A DNA stretch of 64,000 bases, taken from contig CM067531.1 of assembly GCA_034509925.1 (NCBI GenBank), positions 6,028,501 through 6,092,500 on the forward strand. Direction: 5' to 3'. Origin of the DNA: Hirudinaria manillensis (Eukaryota > Annelida > Clitellata > Hirudinida > Hirudinidae). Position numbers and translations under genes: made by a program. The notes beneath the pieces were generated by a model. The model ran no database searches, was not told the DNA's origin, and saw only the letters and a program-made list of their open reading frames with translations. Each line of letters begins with the position of its first letter. Position 1 is the stretch's first letter. Shown here in pieces: positions 11,113-25,054 of this stretch.

Positions 11113-12949
11113 TCAACATTGTCTTCTTGTTCATCTTCTCGAATGACTGGTGCTCCTTCAAATTATTTATTTAAAATTTGGTAATTGTTTTAAATGTATA
11201 TTCAATACCAATATTTGTTTAAGATATATGGTTACTTACTATCAAGTTTACACATTTGTTTTTAAAAGCAGCAATTTTTCAATTTGATTAGTGAGAATGT
11301 GACAAATATTCAATCAGATTGAGATTGATAAGCTTGTATCTTATTTCAATTAATTATTTAAATTTGAAACACAATCAAACCATCCAACTTCTTAAGTTTC
11401 TTTAATCTCATTGCAACCTGTTCCTTCCAATCACCATCTTGTGAATGTTTCTCCTCAAGTGGGTTTCCTTCATTGGCCATAAAATTATGCTTTACAATTA
11501 TTATTAGTATTTTATCATAAATTTCTTGAAATTCTTCAGAATGACAGAGTGACTTATCGCGACAGTGATACGATAGCTACCAATAAAGTCATTCTGTGCA
11601 TATTTGACTTTAAGTGAAATAAATAAATGAAAAATAATCTGGTTATATATAAACACAAACCTATTAGAAGGAGATTCTCCAGGCATGGTAGATCTGCCTT
11701 CATGCAATTAAAATATTTTAATTTTTATTTGGAAAATGTATATTAAAAATTTATAACTTTAGGTTGGTGTAAAATTATTTTAAAAAAAGCCACTTTTAAA
11801 AGTTGTAATAATAACAAAAATTGTTACCAGCTTTTGAAATTCTGCCCAGTCTTTAAGCAAGTTATTTGACATGTATAAAACCTTTGAAAACACACATAAT
11901 AACAATTCAGTATGAAAAGTTTGAAAAAAAAGTTCTATGACTTATGATGCAAAAAACCAAAATTGTAGACCTTTAACTTCTTGAGAGCATTAACTCCTTT
12001 AAGTTTTTCAATCTGGTTGTATGAAATCCACAATTCCTCTAACGAGTCACCAATGGCTTCCTGTTTCAGTTGAAAATATTTTTTTGTTAATTTCATACGA
12101 TATGAATTTCATTTCTCATAATATATTCAGTTTTATTATTAATTAGTTCTAAAATTAAGACAATTATTAAATAACTAAGAGTTACAAACCAATCCAGCAA
12201 GACTTTTGATATTATTTCTCCCCAGGGAGAGGATTTTTAGGTTCTCTTTAAAATGACAAATTTTCCAATTGATCATAATGGTTTGTGATACAATTTGAGG
12301 AAAAAACAAAACTGCTTACTGAGCCCATTTATATTGGTTATTTTTTCAATGCAGTTCGTTGAAAGTGATAATTGCCTGCAAAGAAAGTGCAGTGTTTAAA
12401 AGAATGCAATAAAGGATGGATGTAATCTTTATAGGGGCAGACATTAGAAACTAGGATGGTGGTCAGCCATGACCCAACGAAACCCATGAGATTCAAGAAT
12501 GTTAAATATTAAATGGAAGATTGAAAGTGTTACCCCTCCTGCTTGTAGGCATGCAAACTTTGGTTCTGAATCACTCGAGAATCACATAAGCCCGTTATGA
12601 TCACAACAATAATAATGTGGTTCCTTTAAAACTCACTCGCATAATGTCAATGTAGACAGTGAGGAGTCCAGTTTGTCTATGGGAGGAATTGAGGCAAAAA
12701 GTTCAATTTTCTTTTCTTCTGAAACTTTGAGGCCACTTTTCTCTTCCTAGTTTCAAATAACTTATAAACTTTCGGAAACAATATCAATAGTTGTGGTTAT
12801 TAGCGGCATTGTTGGCTTCTTAAAAATGCATTCTTACCCATTTCGCGATGGCTTCTCTGATTGATATTCCTTTAGGTGCCTGTCAAATAATAGCATTATT
12901 TTTAAATTTGTCATTTTAAATACTGAAAAAAATCACAGACTGTGTTCAT
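11113..12949 (-). CDS. DNAL1: Axonemal dynein light chain 1 (leucine-rich repeat)
   Basis: This gene encodes the leucine-rich-repeat light chain bound to the motor head of outer-arm axonemal dynein heavy chain gamma, needed for ciliary and sperm motility. Minus-strand exons are 12838-12879, 12637-12746, 12320-12375, 12190-12245, 11971-12060, 11828-11881, 11661-11697, 11381-11467 and 11113-11155, all in phase. Family hallmarks are [58 protein letters not shown] and the tail KKLDGAPVIRE, followed by an acidic end. The length (about 190 aa) equals the family norm. The start is the weak point: a 9-nt coding exon at 12941-12949 with a poor GTCTGT donor is my best guess. An X-box lies just upstream. 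Confidence 0.93.
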
Positions 12950-12976
12950 TATTGACTCCACACCTGAATGGTTAAC

Positions 12977-12990
12977 GTCGTCCTAGCAAC
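12977..12990 (-). promoter_or_regulatory. RFX X-box upstream of DNAL1
   Basis: The minus-strand 14-mer GTTGCTAGGACGAC fits the RFX consensus RYYNYY-N(1-3)-RRNRAC on both strands, with a 2-nt spacer. It sits 28 bp upstream of the tentative DNAL1 start codon. RFX factors drive ciliary genes, including axonemal dyneins, across animals, so site and target agree. Confidence 0.6.
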
Positions 12991-14117
12991 AGAATTGGAA
13001 CTGTCCTGGTGATTGGCCTTGTAGGAGTATATTTAACTTTAAATGGTATTAATTTTTAAATTTAAACATCGGTAAAATGACCATTAAAGAAATTGAAATG
13101 TAGACATCAAAAATTATTTCACCGATATAATTTTCATATCCTCTCTAAAGTGACATCGTTATATAGTGAAATATTTCACTGTTTCAGAGCCAGTTTAATC
13201 TAATTTTTAATTAACTTGATTTCGATTAGGGGAATAAGAATAACGAATATAATGAAGTCAGAAAGGGCATTAATTTCTCTTATACTACTGATGTGCAAGT
13301 CAAGCTACCATGTTAGCTTCAAGTTGAAGCCTACAACCAGTCTCTTTTTGCAATGAAGCACGCAAACAAATATTAAGTATAAAATTAAGGGTGTTGTTTA
13401 AATCAGGTTAGTCAGAAGTATTGGGATTTTACGAATAAAATCAAGAATAAAGTTAATTATTGCATAAGCAGCCATTGATTCAAACAGATAAACCACCAAA
13501 TAGTCTAAAAAGCTGCACTGAAAAGCTGTAATAATAGGGATGACTTGAATTGATTGGAATTTTTGCACCTATTCAGACTCAGTAGACGAATTTAACCTAG
13601 GCAAATACTAACGTTTAGGAATTAAACTAAACAATGGCTATCACAGACTTCGCCTTTCTTATCCATTAAATTACTATATCATATTTATTAGTTTTTTACG
13701 TTAGGATAATCTGACGCAATAAACAATTTGCTCTGTAACCACTTATGGCTAGGATCATATTACATCTACCTTATATATCAGGTATTTTAATGTAAAAAAT
13801 AAAATATGTATTTTGTACCCAATTAAAAACATAGTATGGGTCTTTGTAAAACTTATTTTCGAGAGATCGTTTTTCTTATTAATTTTAAATATAATCAATA
13901 AATTAATTATTATTTTCATTGTTTGTACTAATCTTTTTATTTTACATGCTTTCAGTATATTTTGCGCAGAATAATAACCACCGACTAAATAGCCTACAGC
14001 GGAAGCCTTCCGCCATTTGTAGGCATTGGTTTGTGATCAGTCTGGGGATATTGTCTTGAACCTGTTCGGCGTTCGTTTGTGGGCATCATCGTTTGGTTTA
14101 CAAACCTTACTTTTAAA
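12991..14117. other. Divergent intergenic region between DNAL1 and RAC1
   Basis: AT-rich region that must contain both 5' flanks, since the two genes are transcribed away from each other. No repeat, RNA gene or other coding frame was recognised. The only motif I can support is the X-box at its left edge. Confidence 0.5.
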
Positions 14118-16160
<2,043 letters not shown>

Positions 16161-16457
16161 TAGGCGTGCCGCGTTCCGTAGTGTATTGTTAAGAAATTCG
16201 TAATTATTGGAATATTGATAACATTTCTTTTTTTATACTTAAATCAACTGAACTTAAAAGTGCTTGAAAAATTGTGTGAAAGAATGGACGTCCGAGCGAC
16301 TGGCATTTCATTTCTCGGACGTTTTACGTTGTGATATGTTTCGTGCGAATCATTTCCGACTTAAAAGGAGATCCATGCTTTGTACTCTGTTTTAATCATG
16401 TGTTTCAAGAGTGCTATGCTTTCAAATGTTTAGAATCAAACGTTTCTCGTGCGTGCG

Positions 16458-16811
16458 TCACGGCTCGTCGCGTACCGGACGCTCGAAACTAGCTTTCGGA
16501 TTACTTTTAATCTCAAAAGCATTTTGTCGAGTCTTTTTTCCGAAGGGCTTGCGTTTCGAGACGTCGTCGGGTCCGCATTCGTGTACCGAACGACGTTTCG
16601 AATGCAAGGGCTTGCTTGTCCTATTTGAGGTTTTCTTAGTCAAGGAAGGAGCTGAGGCAGAGTCACGCAAATGCACTTTTCTTGAACTCAAGATATTTTG
16701 CAGTTTTTTTTGTTGTTCAATGGCATCTTGGTTTAATGGCTTTTAAGTGATTAAATTGTTTACAGGTTTGGCTGATTTTAACGATTTCGGCTTCTTTTCG
16801 GCGGGCGGGTT
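16458..16811 (-). CDS. Possible C-terminal exons of a basic protein, unrecognised
   Basis: Two minus-strand frames, 16764-16811 and 16458-16739, join in phase 0 with a GTAAAC donor and an AAAAG acceptor. They would encode a Lys/Arg/Ser-rich tail containing AIEQQKKLQNILSSRK and ending FERPVRDEP. It would face RAC1 tail to tail. No upstream exon or start codon was found, and the opposite strand is also open over most of this stretch, so it may be spurious. Confidence 0.3.
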
Positions 16812-17208
16812 CTTTAATTTGTGGGATTAATGTTTTTCACGTGCTGCTCAGTGGAATGTGCCAAGCATTTAGTTCAGCTGTTGATCAAAGTAATCAAGTC
16901 TTTTATTTTATTTGGTATTGTGGATCTGCAATAAGTAATTTTTAAGGTAAGATTCAGATAATGGGTAAAAGGACAAGATTGAAAGTCACTTACGTTAGGG
17001 TAGTCAATGGTTCGTTCCAGTTTGTAGGGACTCTGTTCACGGGTGCCTAAGATTTGGATAATGCCTTTGGAGGCATCTGTGGGGTATGGCAGGATGTGTG
17101 GCTTTGAAGCGTGAAGGTATTTGAAACACAGGACTCCAACAGCGCTGCTTGGGCTAATTGGGTTTATGATTTGGGTCTTGTCTCTGAGATTTATGCTGTC
17201 TCGTAGAC
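16812..17208. other. Intergenic, nothing recognised
   Basis: No supportable gene. If the basic-protein exons just to the left are real, their upstream exons could lie here or beyond, but none was found. Confidence 0.4.
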
Positions 17209-18017
17209 TAGAGACCTGCGAGGGTCGGTGGGCCAGGCTAGTAGACTCAGATAAATGGGCATGCCGGCGTTTGAGGCGGGCCGTTGTGTTCTCAGATTTA
17301 CATATTCGATGTCATAAAATACTATTTCCTGTACAGCCAGAAGTACCATACTTAATCGGTGAAACATTTCTGAACAAAAGGTTAGCTCAGATGTTCCGTT
17401 TACTTCTGAAACCAAATAAATGCCAGTATCTTCATCACTTTGGAACGAGAGGCAGAGTTAATGACTTAAAAGTGAGGCCATGAAGATTAACGTTTTTGCT
17501 TTACAACTTAAATTAGAAAATAATTTAATTATTTCCAATTCGAGTTTCTCTAAGATGGCAGTTTTTGACAATTGATCGAACTTTTCTTTCTTCTCCAAAC
17601 TTCATCTTCCTCCTCTTCTTGGGGAGCGAATTTCAATTCCATGGAGTTTCATTCAAATTTTGATTCACAAAACTATTGAAATTTTATTACAACCTGTGAT
17701 ACCTTATGGGTAGAGACGAAATAATTGAGACTTTGATGCATTACATGCTGTGATTATTCAGAAACTAGACAAAAGAGTAAAACAATGTATGCTGAGTTAT
17801 TTTTGCATTATAATAACAAAAATTCTTAGATCTAATTTGCATATCAGACTTATATAGTGAAAGCGTGATTATTAAGATCATGTATGGGACGGATGCATAA
17901 CTCGAGCGGGTCGGCTCTTACCTGACTTTCACATTTAGAGGGCCTGGCCAGACGGGCGTGATAAATCTGAAAGTGGGCCGGGCTAGGACAAAAATATTCG
18001 ACATTTGCAGGTCTCTA
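17209..18017. mobile_element. Putative hAT-like element with inverted ends
   Basis: The left end TAGAGACCTGC (17209) reappears as its reverse complement at 18007-18017. Both ends are followed inward by GC-rich GGGCC-type subterminal sequence, as in hAT elements. The enclosed 0.8 kb has no transposase. The flanking 8-mers do not match, so the exact boundaries or the integrity of one end are doubtful. A long frame at 17121-17483 inside it has no recognisable motif. Confidence 0.5.
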
Positions 18018-18204
18018 GTCTCTTCTGGCTGCCAGAATGTGTTAATTTGGCGAATGTGATTTATATTGGCCTCTTCATTTTTCATGCCAGAAGACGGTCA
18101 CTTAGGGACCGTATCGGTGCGAGGGGTGCGCCGATATTTTTTTGGTGGCGAGTGTGTTCTACGTATCTCGCATGAGTATTCTTAGGATTTTTATAAGTTC
18201 GCGA

Positions 18205-19070
18205 TAGTGATCGACCGGGGCGTCAATTTTAGCCGGGGCCGGGTTAGGGGGAGCGGTTGCCGGGGGCAGCCGGGACCGGGGTTCAGGCGGGCCGGGGTTA
18301 GCCGGGACCGGGGTTGAAGCCCGGGTTAGGGAGGCAATCTATAATAACGTTAACTAACGGTGCTTTTATTCTCTAAGCATGTTGTAAACGTCAAATAATA
18401 TATAAGTATGCTTATTATGTCAAAGAGATTCTGTAAAACCTGTAATTAAAAAAATTTTTCACAACGACAACTCTTCCACGCTCCGTTGCGAAAACTTAGA
18501 AAAACATTAAATCGTTGATGGAATCTCATGAAAATCAAATCTTATTGAATACTAATTGATTACTGTTTTGTGAACGCAATAGTGATGAAAGTTAAACGGT
18601 AATTTTTTTAAAACTCATAGTTTTAAGGACATCATTCCAGGTTCCAGCCGATGATGTTTTTTAACACCATCGAGTTAAGGAAACTTTCTCATGCTCCTTT
18701 CGAGGGGAGGTACCTGAATCTTGTTGAGGAACCCAGTAATGTTTTTTTTTAATTAAAAGCTACGAGGAGATTGGATATCTAGGATGACTGATGGATTTTC
18801 CAGAAAGTTCCATGAAATATTATTGGTGAATGGGTACCTGAGGACTTTAACTCTCTGAACGATATATTTTATGATTCGTCGGATGATGAATAAATTTTAT
18901 TTAAGTTTGCAAAGCTAAAAATTCCACTTTTGTTTACCCCCGGCTAAACCCCGGTTGAATTTAAGCCGGGGCGGGACCGGGGAATGTTAAAAAGCCGGGA
19001 CCGGGGCCGGGACCCCGGTGGTAAAAAAGGCCGGGGTTCAGCCGGGTCCGGGGTCCCCGGTCGTTCACTA
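18205..19070. mobile_element. Non-autonomous hAT element with 8-bp target duplication
   Basis: The terminal inverted repeats TAGTGATCGACCGGGG (left) and TAGTGAACGAC-CGGGG (right, reverse complement) differ at one base. Each end is followed by a cluster of GCCGGGACCGGGGTT-like subterminal repeats. The element is flanked on both sides by the identical 8-mer GTTCGCGA (18197-18204 and 19071-19078), the target-duplication length diagnostic of hAT transposons. The 866-bp interior is AT-rich and has no transposase frame. Confidence 0.93.
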
Positions 19071-19078
19071 GTTCGCGA

Positions 19079-20655
19079 ATCCTTCTAAATTTACTTAACA
19101 TATAAAAAAAACTGACCAAGGAATAATACCAGCATCGATTAGGCTGGAATACAGTTCGAGTCCAAAATTACAACCTGTGATACCTTATGGCAGAGGCTGG
19201 AAAACTCTTGGAGAACTTCTAGTTAGTTATCCGGCCTAAAGAAGTTCTCCGGTTAATTAGTGGTGCGGCCCAGCGTGTCTTCGTAAAACGTTTGTATGGC
19301 CTAATACGAAGGAGGTTTGCAAACCATTGCCTTGCAGTCTCTGAAACTGTCAGTTTTAAAAACCATTGAATTAGACCGTAGCATGTCGGTTTTAGAAATA
19401 TTTCTAAGCACTTCATTCTTTATTAATGGGTTAATTACAATATTAATTGCCTTGATATCGCCATTTTCATGAGATGAATGTTTGGGATTTCGAGTTTCAC
19501 ACTTATGGGTCATGGACAAAATTGGGGGAGGCGGGCAAGTTCCCTAAATGGCTATGCCGCCCACTCCCAAATGACTTGTTTCTTTACTCTGACTATTAGT
19601 GAGAGGCAAAAAAGGTCACCAGACTATCCTCTGGAAAAAGTTGAAATGACATATAGGAACATATCTTTTCAAAATATATCCTTGGCCACCACCCCGACTA
19701 TTGGCGGCAAATGTTTGCATAAATTCCTGGAAATCGTCAACTTCATCAAGACCTTTTTTCTGACTAGTAGGCATTTATCATCCCAATTGGTTGTGAAATT
19801 TTGTCTGAAAAGTGCTTTGAACTAAAAATAGGTCATCTTTCATCTTGCGAGTCAGATTAAGATGTCTGAAGATCAATTGAGGAAGAGGCGTAAAGGACTA
19901 TCTTTAGCATTAAAAATGCTAAATATTAAGTATTAGATGCAAATGATCTTTTATAGTAAAAAAGAAATTTAATCTCAAATTAAAGTTCTCTTCATGAAAT
20001 AAAAAGCTCATCAAAGTTTAAAATCAAGCTAATTAACTAATTCGTTATTCGTGATTAAGACTCTTTGTGTCTTTAAAGAATCCAGGTCTATCAGACGGTT
20101 CTTAAAAAATATTTTGGAGCTTTCAGTTAGCGCTTCGCGTGATTTGATTTGATCCAAAAATGAACAAGTTGGTGCAGTGATAACTTGTTTTTTCACCCAT
20201 CATTTGATGTCAGAAATCTATAATATTTCAGAGGCAGCATTTGATTTAGCACATTTTAAGAACATTCAGGACTTAATTGTTACTATATGTTTTGTTATTT
20301 CTTTTAATATTTGGAAAATGTTCACATTGATGCTTCAAGTCTTTCAAATTTTGGTTGACGATTGGAAGTTGAATCAAAGAAACATTTAATTGAGTTGCCG
20401 AAGTTGATAATTGAAGATGTTATCTATTTTTTAATTATTGAACAATTTTGCGGATGTTGAAACTGCAGCGGTTCCCCCGAATGAATATCGCGTGTGTTTC
20501 ACTTGTGAGGACCAGGATGAGGCGTCCTAATAAAAAGGAGTTCTCAGACAGACTCGCATGCGATCGCTGTCAGGCAAAAGGGAGGTCATTAAATCTGTTT
20601 ACATTATAAGTACTACTTTATCATAAAAAGCGTTTGAAGTAGAACACTTCGACGC
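19079..20655. other. Intergenic, no gene recognised
   Basis: Contains a copy of the phrase ACAACCTGTGATACCTTATGG (19171 area) also present near 17690, so part of this is dispersed repeat. A hairpin GGAGAACTTCT ... AGAAGTTCTCC lies at about 19210-19250. Several frames of 60-115 codons have no motif and no splice partners. The 5' flank of the leucine-rich-repeat gene is at the right end. Confidence 0.5.
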
Positions 20656-20700
20656 TTGAAGTGTATTCTATCGGTGCTTCGAAGCTCGCTCACATCTGAG

Positions 20701-22518
20701 ATGGAATACCTAACTTTGATAAAGTTTTGGCTATTAACATTGTTCTTTGGATTTAACCCGATCTTCTATTCTTCCGCACATGAGTTCCGGACACTCAAAA
20801 TCAGTAATGGCACTAAAACTAGCGCTTTCGACTACAGGATCAACTACGAGCCAAGAAAAAAATTGAAATGGCCAAAGATTAAAAAGGTCCTTTGTCCAAA
20901 GTTGTGCATCTGTTCTCATACGAAAGTACGATGTCGTAATTTAAAAGATATTCCTGTTTTGAGGTCGGAAAAACTTAAATTCCTGGCCATCCATAGGACT
21001 CAGACTAAAATCATCAAAAGAGAGCATTTTAGGGGAATGTTCTATTTGACCGAACTGCAACTTAGCAACAATAAATTGTCTCACATCGAGAACGGATCCT
21101 TTGAAGATCTCACGAGACTCGACGTTCTTAACCTTTCCAATAACAAACTCTCTCGCGTTGATCGATATTTGTTCAAGCGTTTGGTTTCTTTGAAAGATTT
21201 GGATCTGAGCAACAACAGACTGCGATATTTAGAGGAAGGAGTTGGATATCTTGCTAATTTGATTGCTTTGCGTCTATCGGGTAACAAGATTGAATCCATA
21301 ACAAACACCACTTTTTACGGCAACTCAAAGGTTAAGACTCTGGATTTGAGCTTCAACCGAATCAGAGAAATATCGTATGGGGCCTTCTATCGCATGAAAG
21401 CTCTTTCTATACTTTTGATCAACAACAACCCCATTACACACTTGGACATTCACTTCGATTCCAATCGTTTCCTGGAACAACTGGACGCTACCAACTGCAA
21501 GTTGGAAAAATTGTTTACAGATTCTCCTCGTCAACTCAAAGATCTGAGGCTTTCGGGAAATGAACTCAAATCGATCGGAGACGAGGATTTCATCAAAACC
21601 AATAGCATCCAGTTGTTGCTTCTGAATGACAATAAAATCGAAAACCTCTCCGACTATGCATTCGACAACATGCCTCTTTTGCACGATTTGTACCTGAACA
21701 AGAATCGTTTAACCGAACTTCCCGCCTTCATGCCGAGCAGGCTATATAGCCTGTATGCCAGCTACAACAACATTTCAAGCATCTCGTGGAAGCCGCTGTC
21801 TAAAAAGTATAATCTAAATTTCCTCGTTCTCAGTCACAATAGAATCTCATATGTCGATCCATACGCCATGAGAAGTCTTATCTATCTTACACATCTTGAC
21901 TTGAGTTTTAACAACTTGAAGTATCTGAAAGCAGGCATGTTCGTCAGAACAGCGAGCTTAGAGAGATTGGATTTGTCTCACAATCCCCTTCAAATGCTCG
22001 AGCCAGGTTGTTTCTTGGGCCTGAAGAAGTTGCACATTTTAAAGATTTCTTCGGTGGCAGATTCCATGCATTTGGACGTGACAGCGTTTGAAGATCTCAC
22101 GAATCTGTTATACCTCGACTTAAGCAACAGTTCCTCTTTGACGAAACTGCTGCTAATGGAACCATCCTGTGGTAGCTATTTGGTAAACCTTAGAAATCTC
22201 AACATTATGAACACCGGCCTCACGCGCTTACCGCACAAGTTGAAGTCAAACCTTGTGAAGCTATCTGCAGTTCGTATGACAAGGAATCCTTGGCATTGCA
22301 ACAAGAAACTCCTCTGGATCAGGGACTGGATCAGAACAAGCACCGTGGACTTTTACGAACCCGAAAACATCGTTTGCAAATCGCCATCTCCGTTGAAAGG
22401 CAGAAGAATCGTCGATTTAACATCACATGATGTCACATCTGCAGAAAAAGTTGACGATTCGTTCAAGAAGAAGTTGGAGTTCCTCCAGAGGAAGCTAAGG
22501 AAAGCATTCTGGTCTTAA
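20701..22518 (+). CDS. Secreted leucine-rich-repeat protein, single exon
   Basis: An uninterrupted frame of 605 residues from the ATG at 20701. An upstream in-frame ATG at 20656 exists, but the later one places a clear signal peptide (MEYLTLIKFWLLTLFFG, cleavage likely near residue 26) at the N-terminus. An LRR N-cap, CPKLCICSHTKVRC, occupies residues 65-78. About 18 leucine-rich repeats of the LxxLxLSxNxL type follow. An LRR C-cap, with NPWHCNKKLLWIRDW and a later Cys, lies near residues 535-580. A short basic tail ends the protein. There is no transmembrane helix, TIR or Ig domain, so it is predicted to be secreted or matrix-bound. It resembles the extracellular parts of Slit, ALS or chaoptin-like proteins but cannot be assigned to one. 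The lack of introns contrasts with its neighbours. Confidence 0.9.
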   Translation: MEYLTLIKFWLLTLFFGFNPIFYSSAHEFRTLKISNGTKTSAFDYRINYEPRKKLKWPKIKKVLCPKLCICSHTKVRCRNLKDIPVLRSEKLKFLAIHRTQTKIIKREHFRGMFYLTELQLSNNKLSHIENGSFEDLTRLDVLNLSNNKLSRVDRYLFKRLVSLKDLDLSNNRLRYLEEGVGYLANLIALRLSGNKIESITNTTFYGNSKVKTLDLSFNRIREISYGAFYRMKALSILLINNNPITHLDIHFDSNRFLEQLDATNCKLEKLFTDSPRQLKDLRLSGNELKSIGDEDFIKTNSIQLLLLNDNKIENLSDYAFDNMPLLHDLYLNKNRLTELPAFMPSRLYSLYASYNNISSISWKPLSKKYNLNFLVLSHNRISYVDPYAMRSLIYLTHLDLSFNNLKYLKAGMFVRTASLERLDLSHNPLQMLEPGCFLGLKKLHILKISSVADSMHLDVTAFEDLTNLLYLDLSNSSSLTKLLLMEPSCGSYLVNLRNLNIMNTGLTRLPHKLKSNLVKLSAVRMTRNPWHCNKKLLWIRDWIRTSTVDFYEPENIVCKSPSPLKGRRIVDLTSHDVTSAEKVDDSFKKKLEFLQRKLRKAFWS

Positions 22519-25054
22519 TTGCACAAAAACCGTGGCGAACGCTTCAAACGAAGTTGTTCATGTAACTTAAAGACCGCTCAGAATTTAAGTACTTATTTTA
22601 TTGTATGTGCCCTTATTCGGCTAACGTAATCGCATAATGAAATCATAATTTTCATCACATCAAACAAAGACAACAGAGAAAACTGTTTGCGTTAATCAGA
22701 GAACATTATAAATTCAACATGCTCAACAGAACGGCCTCGAGGTCTAGATTTCATTTTTCAGTTTGCAAGATTTAATCTGATCCGGCGAGTCAAATAATCA
22801 GTTGAGAATGGAGATAAAAAGTTAATATTTGTAAATTAGATTTATTACTTCATCTTCGCCTCGCATCCACCGCCAGGAGGAAACGCCCGCTTTGTTATCA
22901 GTCATTATCTCAACCTTGCGCGGAACGAACGACGTATTATTTTTTTAATCGGTTCAACTGATGTCCTGTGTTGGTTGTGAGGGTACGTTCAAATTATACA
23001 ACGGTGGAAATTATTAAGCTTTGCATTAGTCGCCGAATCATTGTTAAATCATAAATTAAGTACCACATTTTAGTTTATTTGTCCAAGTTAATCGACAAGA
23101 TTTTGATTTTTTTTTTGTATTTTTTGTATTTATGTTGAGATGATTAAGGACACAAGCGTGAGTAGAAAAATGTAAGATGAGAAAGAATTTAATCATAATT
23201 TTCAAACATAACTTAAATTTAATGTTTAACATGCGTTAATTGTTAACCTAAAATGAAATTAAGTTGATCTCACCACTGGGCTCTGAAGAAAATTCTACCT
23301 CTGGTCAACTACTTTCCAATGTATTTTACTCCCAAACAAATTAGAAAAAAGGTCTGACGTCAGAACTTTTAATTCCAAGTTCCATGAGATAAGTGCAATC
23401 TTTATCATTATCATTATCACAATCTCTTCAAGAAATACGCATCAAGAAAGAGGAACTCAGTATACCAAACTCATTGTGATAATGTTTGATCAGGTGAAGA
23501 ATTCTCATTTGAAAATATTCCTCGCTTGAACTAATCAGGAAAATTAAATTTAGTGCTGTTCATGTATTATTAAATTACGCGTAGATCTAATTTTAATCTG
23601 AAAAAGTACAGACACAGCGTATTCATTAAGTTGGATTTGAGTCCGTTCTAATCCATTCCCAAAATCCGTGTAATGCATTGGAGGACTGACTCGTGAAATA
23701 ATTTTAATGACTCCAAAACTCATGAGTGATTCCGTGGGAAATAAGTGAAACATCTGCAATGAAATTAATTAAATCACTCTGTGAACGACGACCATCTGTC
23801 GCTTTAAATTCTGTTAGCATTAAGATTAATGCATTTCCAACCTAATGGTTCCAGGGAGGTGACGGCTCCCTAGGTAGACGTAATTCCATGTGCCATGAAG
23901 TGCATTTAGTTTCTGATGCTTGCGTTTGGCATAAATAATTCATTAATGGTTATAATATGTTATCCATATAATTATTTTAAAATAATAAGAACAAGTTCAT
24001 GAAGGCCTATAAAAATAATTTTTTTATGGACTCGCCAGCAAGATAAGCATTTATCTCCGAGGAGTATTTTGCGCTCGGAGAGGAGTAACGCTGATTGGTG
24101 AATGCAGTAGATTAAATTGAGACAACTGCTTATCTAAGGACGAAGAAAGGCAAAGGAAACAGTCAAATCATTAAATTCTCTCTAAGAAACCCATGTTTGG
24201 AGGGTTACGATATCATCATTGACGCAACATCTTTCGCGAGGAAAGCCTAGCTTCGCTCCAGGCTTAATTAAAAAGCAAAATATAATGGAAAACAAACGTT
24301 TAATACAACCCGCCGATCCAACAATATCTTCAACAATCGCATTAACTGCAACTCCCCCTCCTAATAACTTTACTCCAAATTCATCCAGCTTCAACAATAC
24401 TCCGCAACAACTCAAGTAACTTCTCTATCCTTGAATACAACGTATCAAGCAAAACTCAACAAATGCAAAACTCTTCCAGCTCGTATATCTTTAATTATGA
24501 CGACGACGATCATCCCCGAAGATGAAACATTATTCATTTTGTAGTCTTCGAGACGAAAACTAAAATAACTTCTTAATCCAACTAATTTGATGTTATTATT
24601 GATACAAGTTATTAAATAATAACCTTTATCATTTTAAGCAATAATTCATTACTTTATTTTAAATAACTCAAAATTATATATAAGATGTAGCCTATAGCAT
24701 ATGGGCAATGGTTTAGCCAGTATTTTAAAAATTGGTGGAAATGGGGGAGGGGGAATTTTACTTATATGGTGAGTGATATTCATTTTTTGCTTTTCACACG
24801 ACCAATTACTTAAAAATCTCTTAAGGGTCAAATCTTCTGAAATTGCTTCTCTTAAATGCTGCTATTATAAATCAATTACCAAAAATTCAATTGACATTGT
24901 TCGTTGCACATTTAGTAATGTTTATACAAACTCTAATAAAAACCAAAATTAAACAAAATTGTTTACCTTTGGATTATTTTGAATCAGGAGCACATCGGCC
25001 TCCGGGTCCTAGCTATTCGAAGAATTTTGCTACGGGGAGACTTTGCAAAGCGAA
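22519..25054. other. Intergenic, no gene recognised
   Basis: About 2.5 kb of AT-rich spacer. Frames of 60-80 codons on both strands lack motifs or splice partners. No repeat ends or RNA genes were recognised. The FDXR promoter lies at the right end. Confidence 0.5.

Noticed and set aside
16411..16746. 111-codon plus-strand frame after RAC1
   Set aside because: No motif and no splice partner. The minus strand gives the more protein-like reading, itself only weakly supported.
17121..17483. 120-codon open frame
   Set aside because: It overlaps the end of an inverted-repeat element, has no motif, and has an open frame on the other strand.
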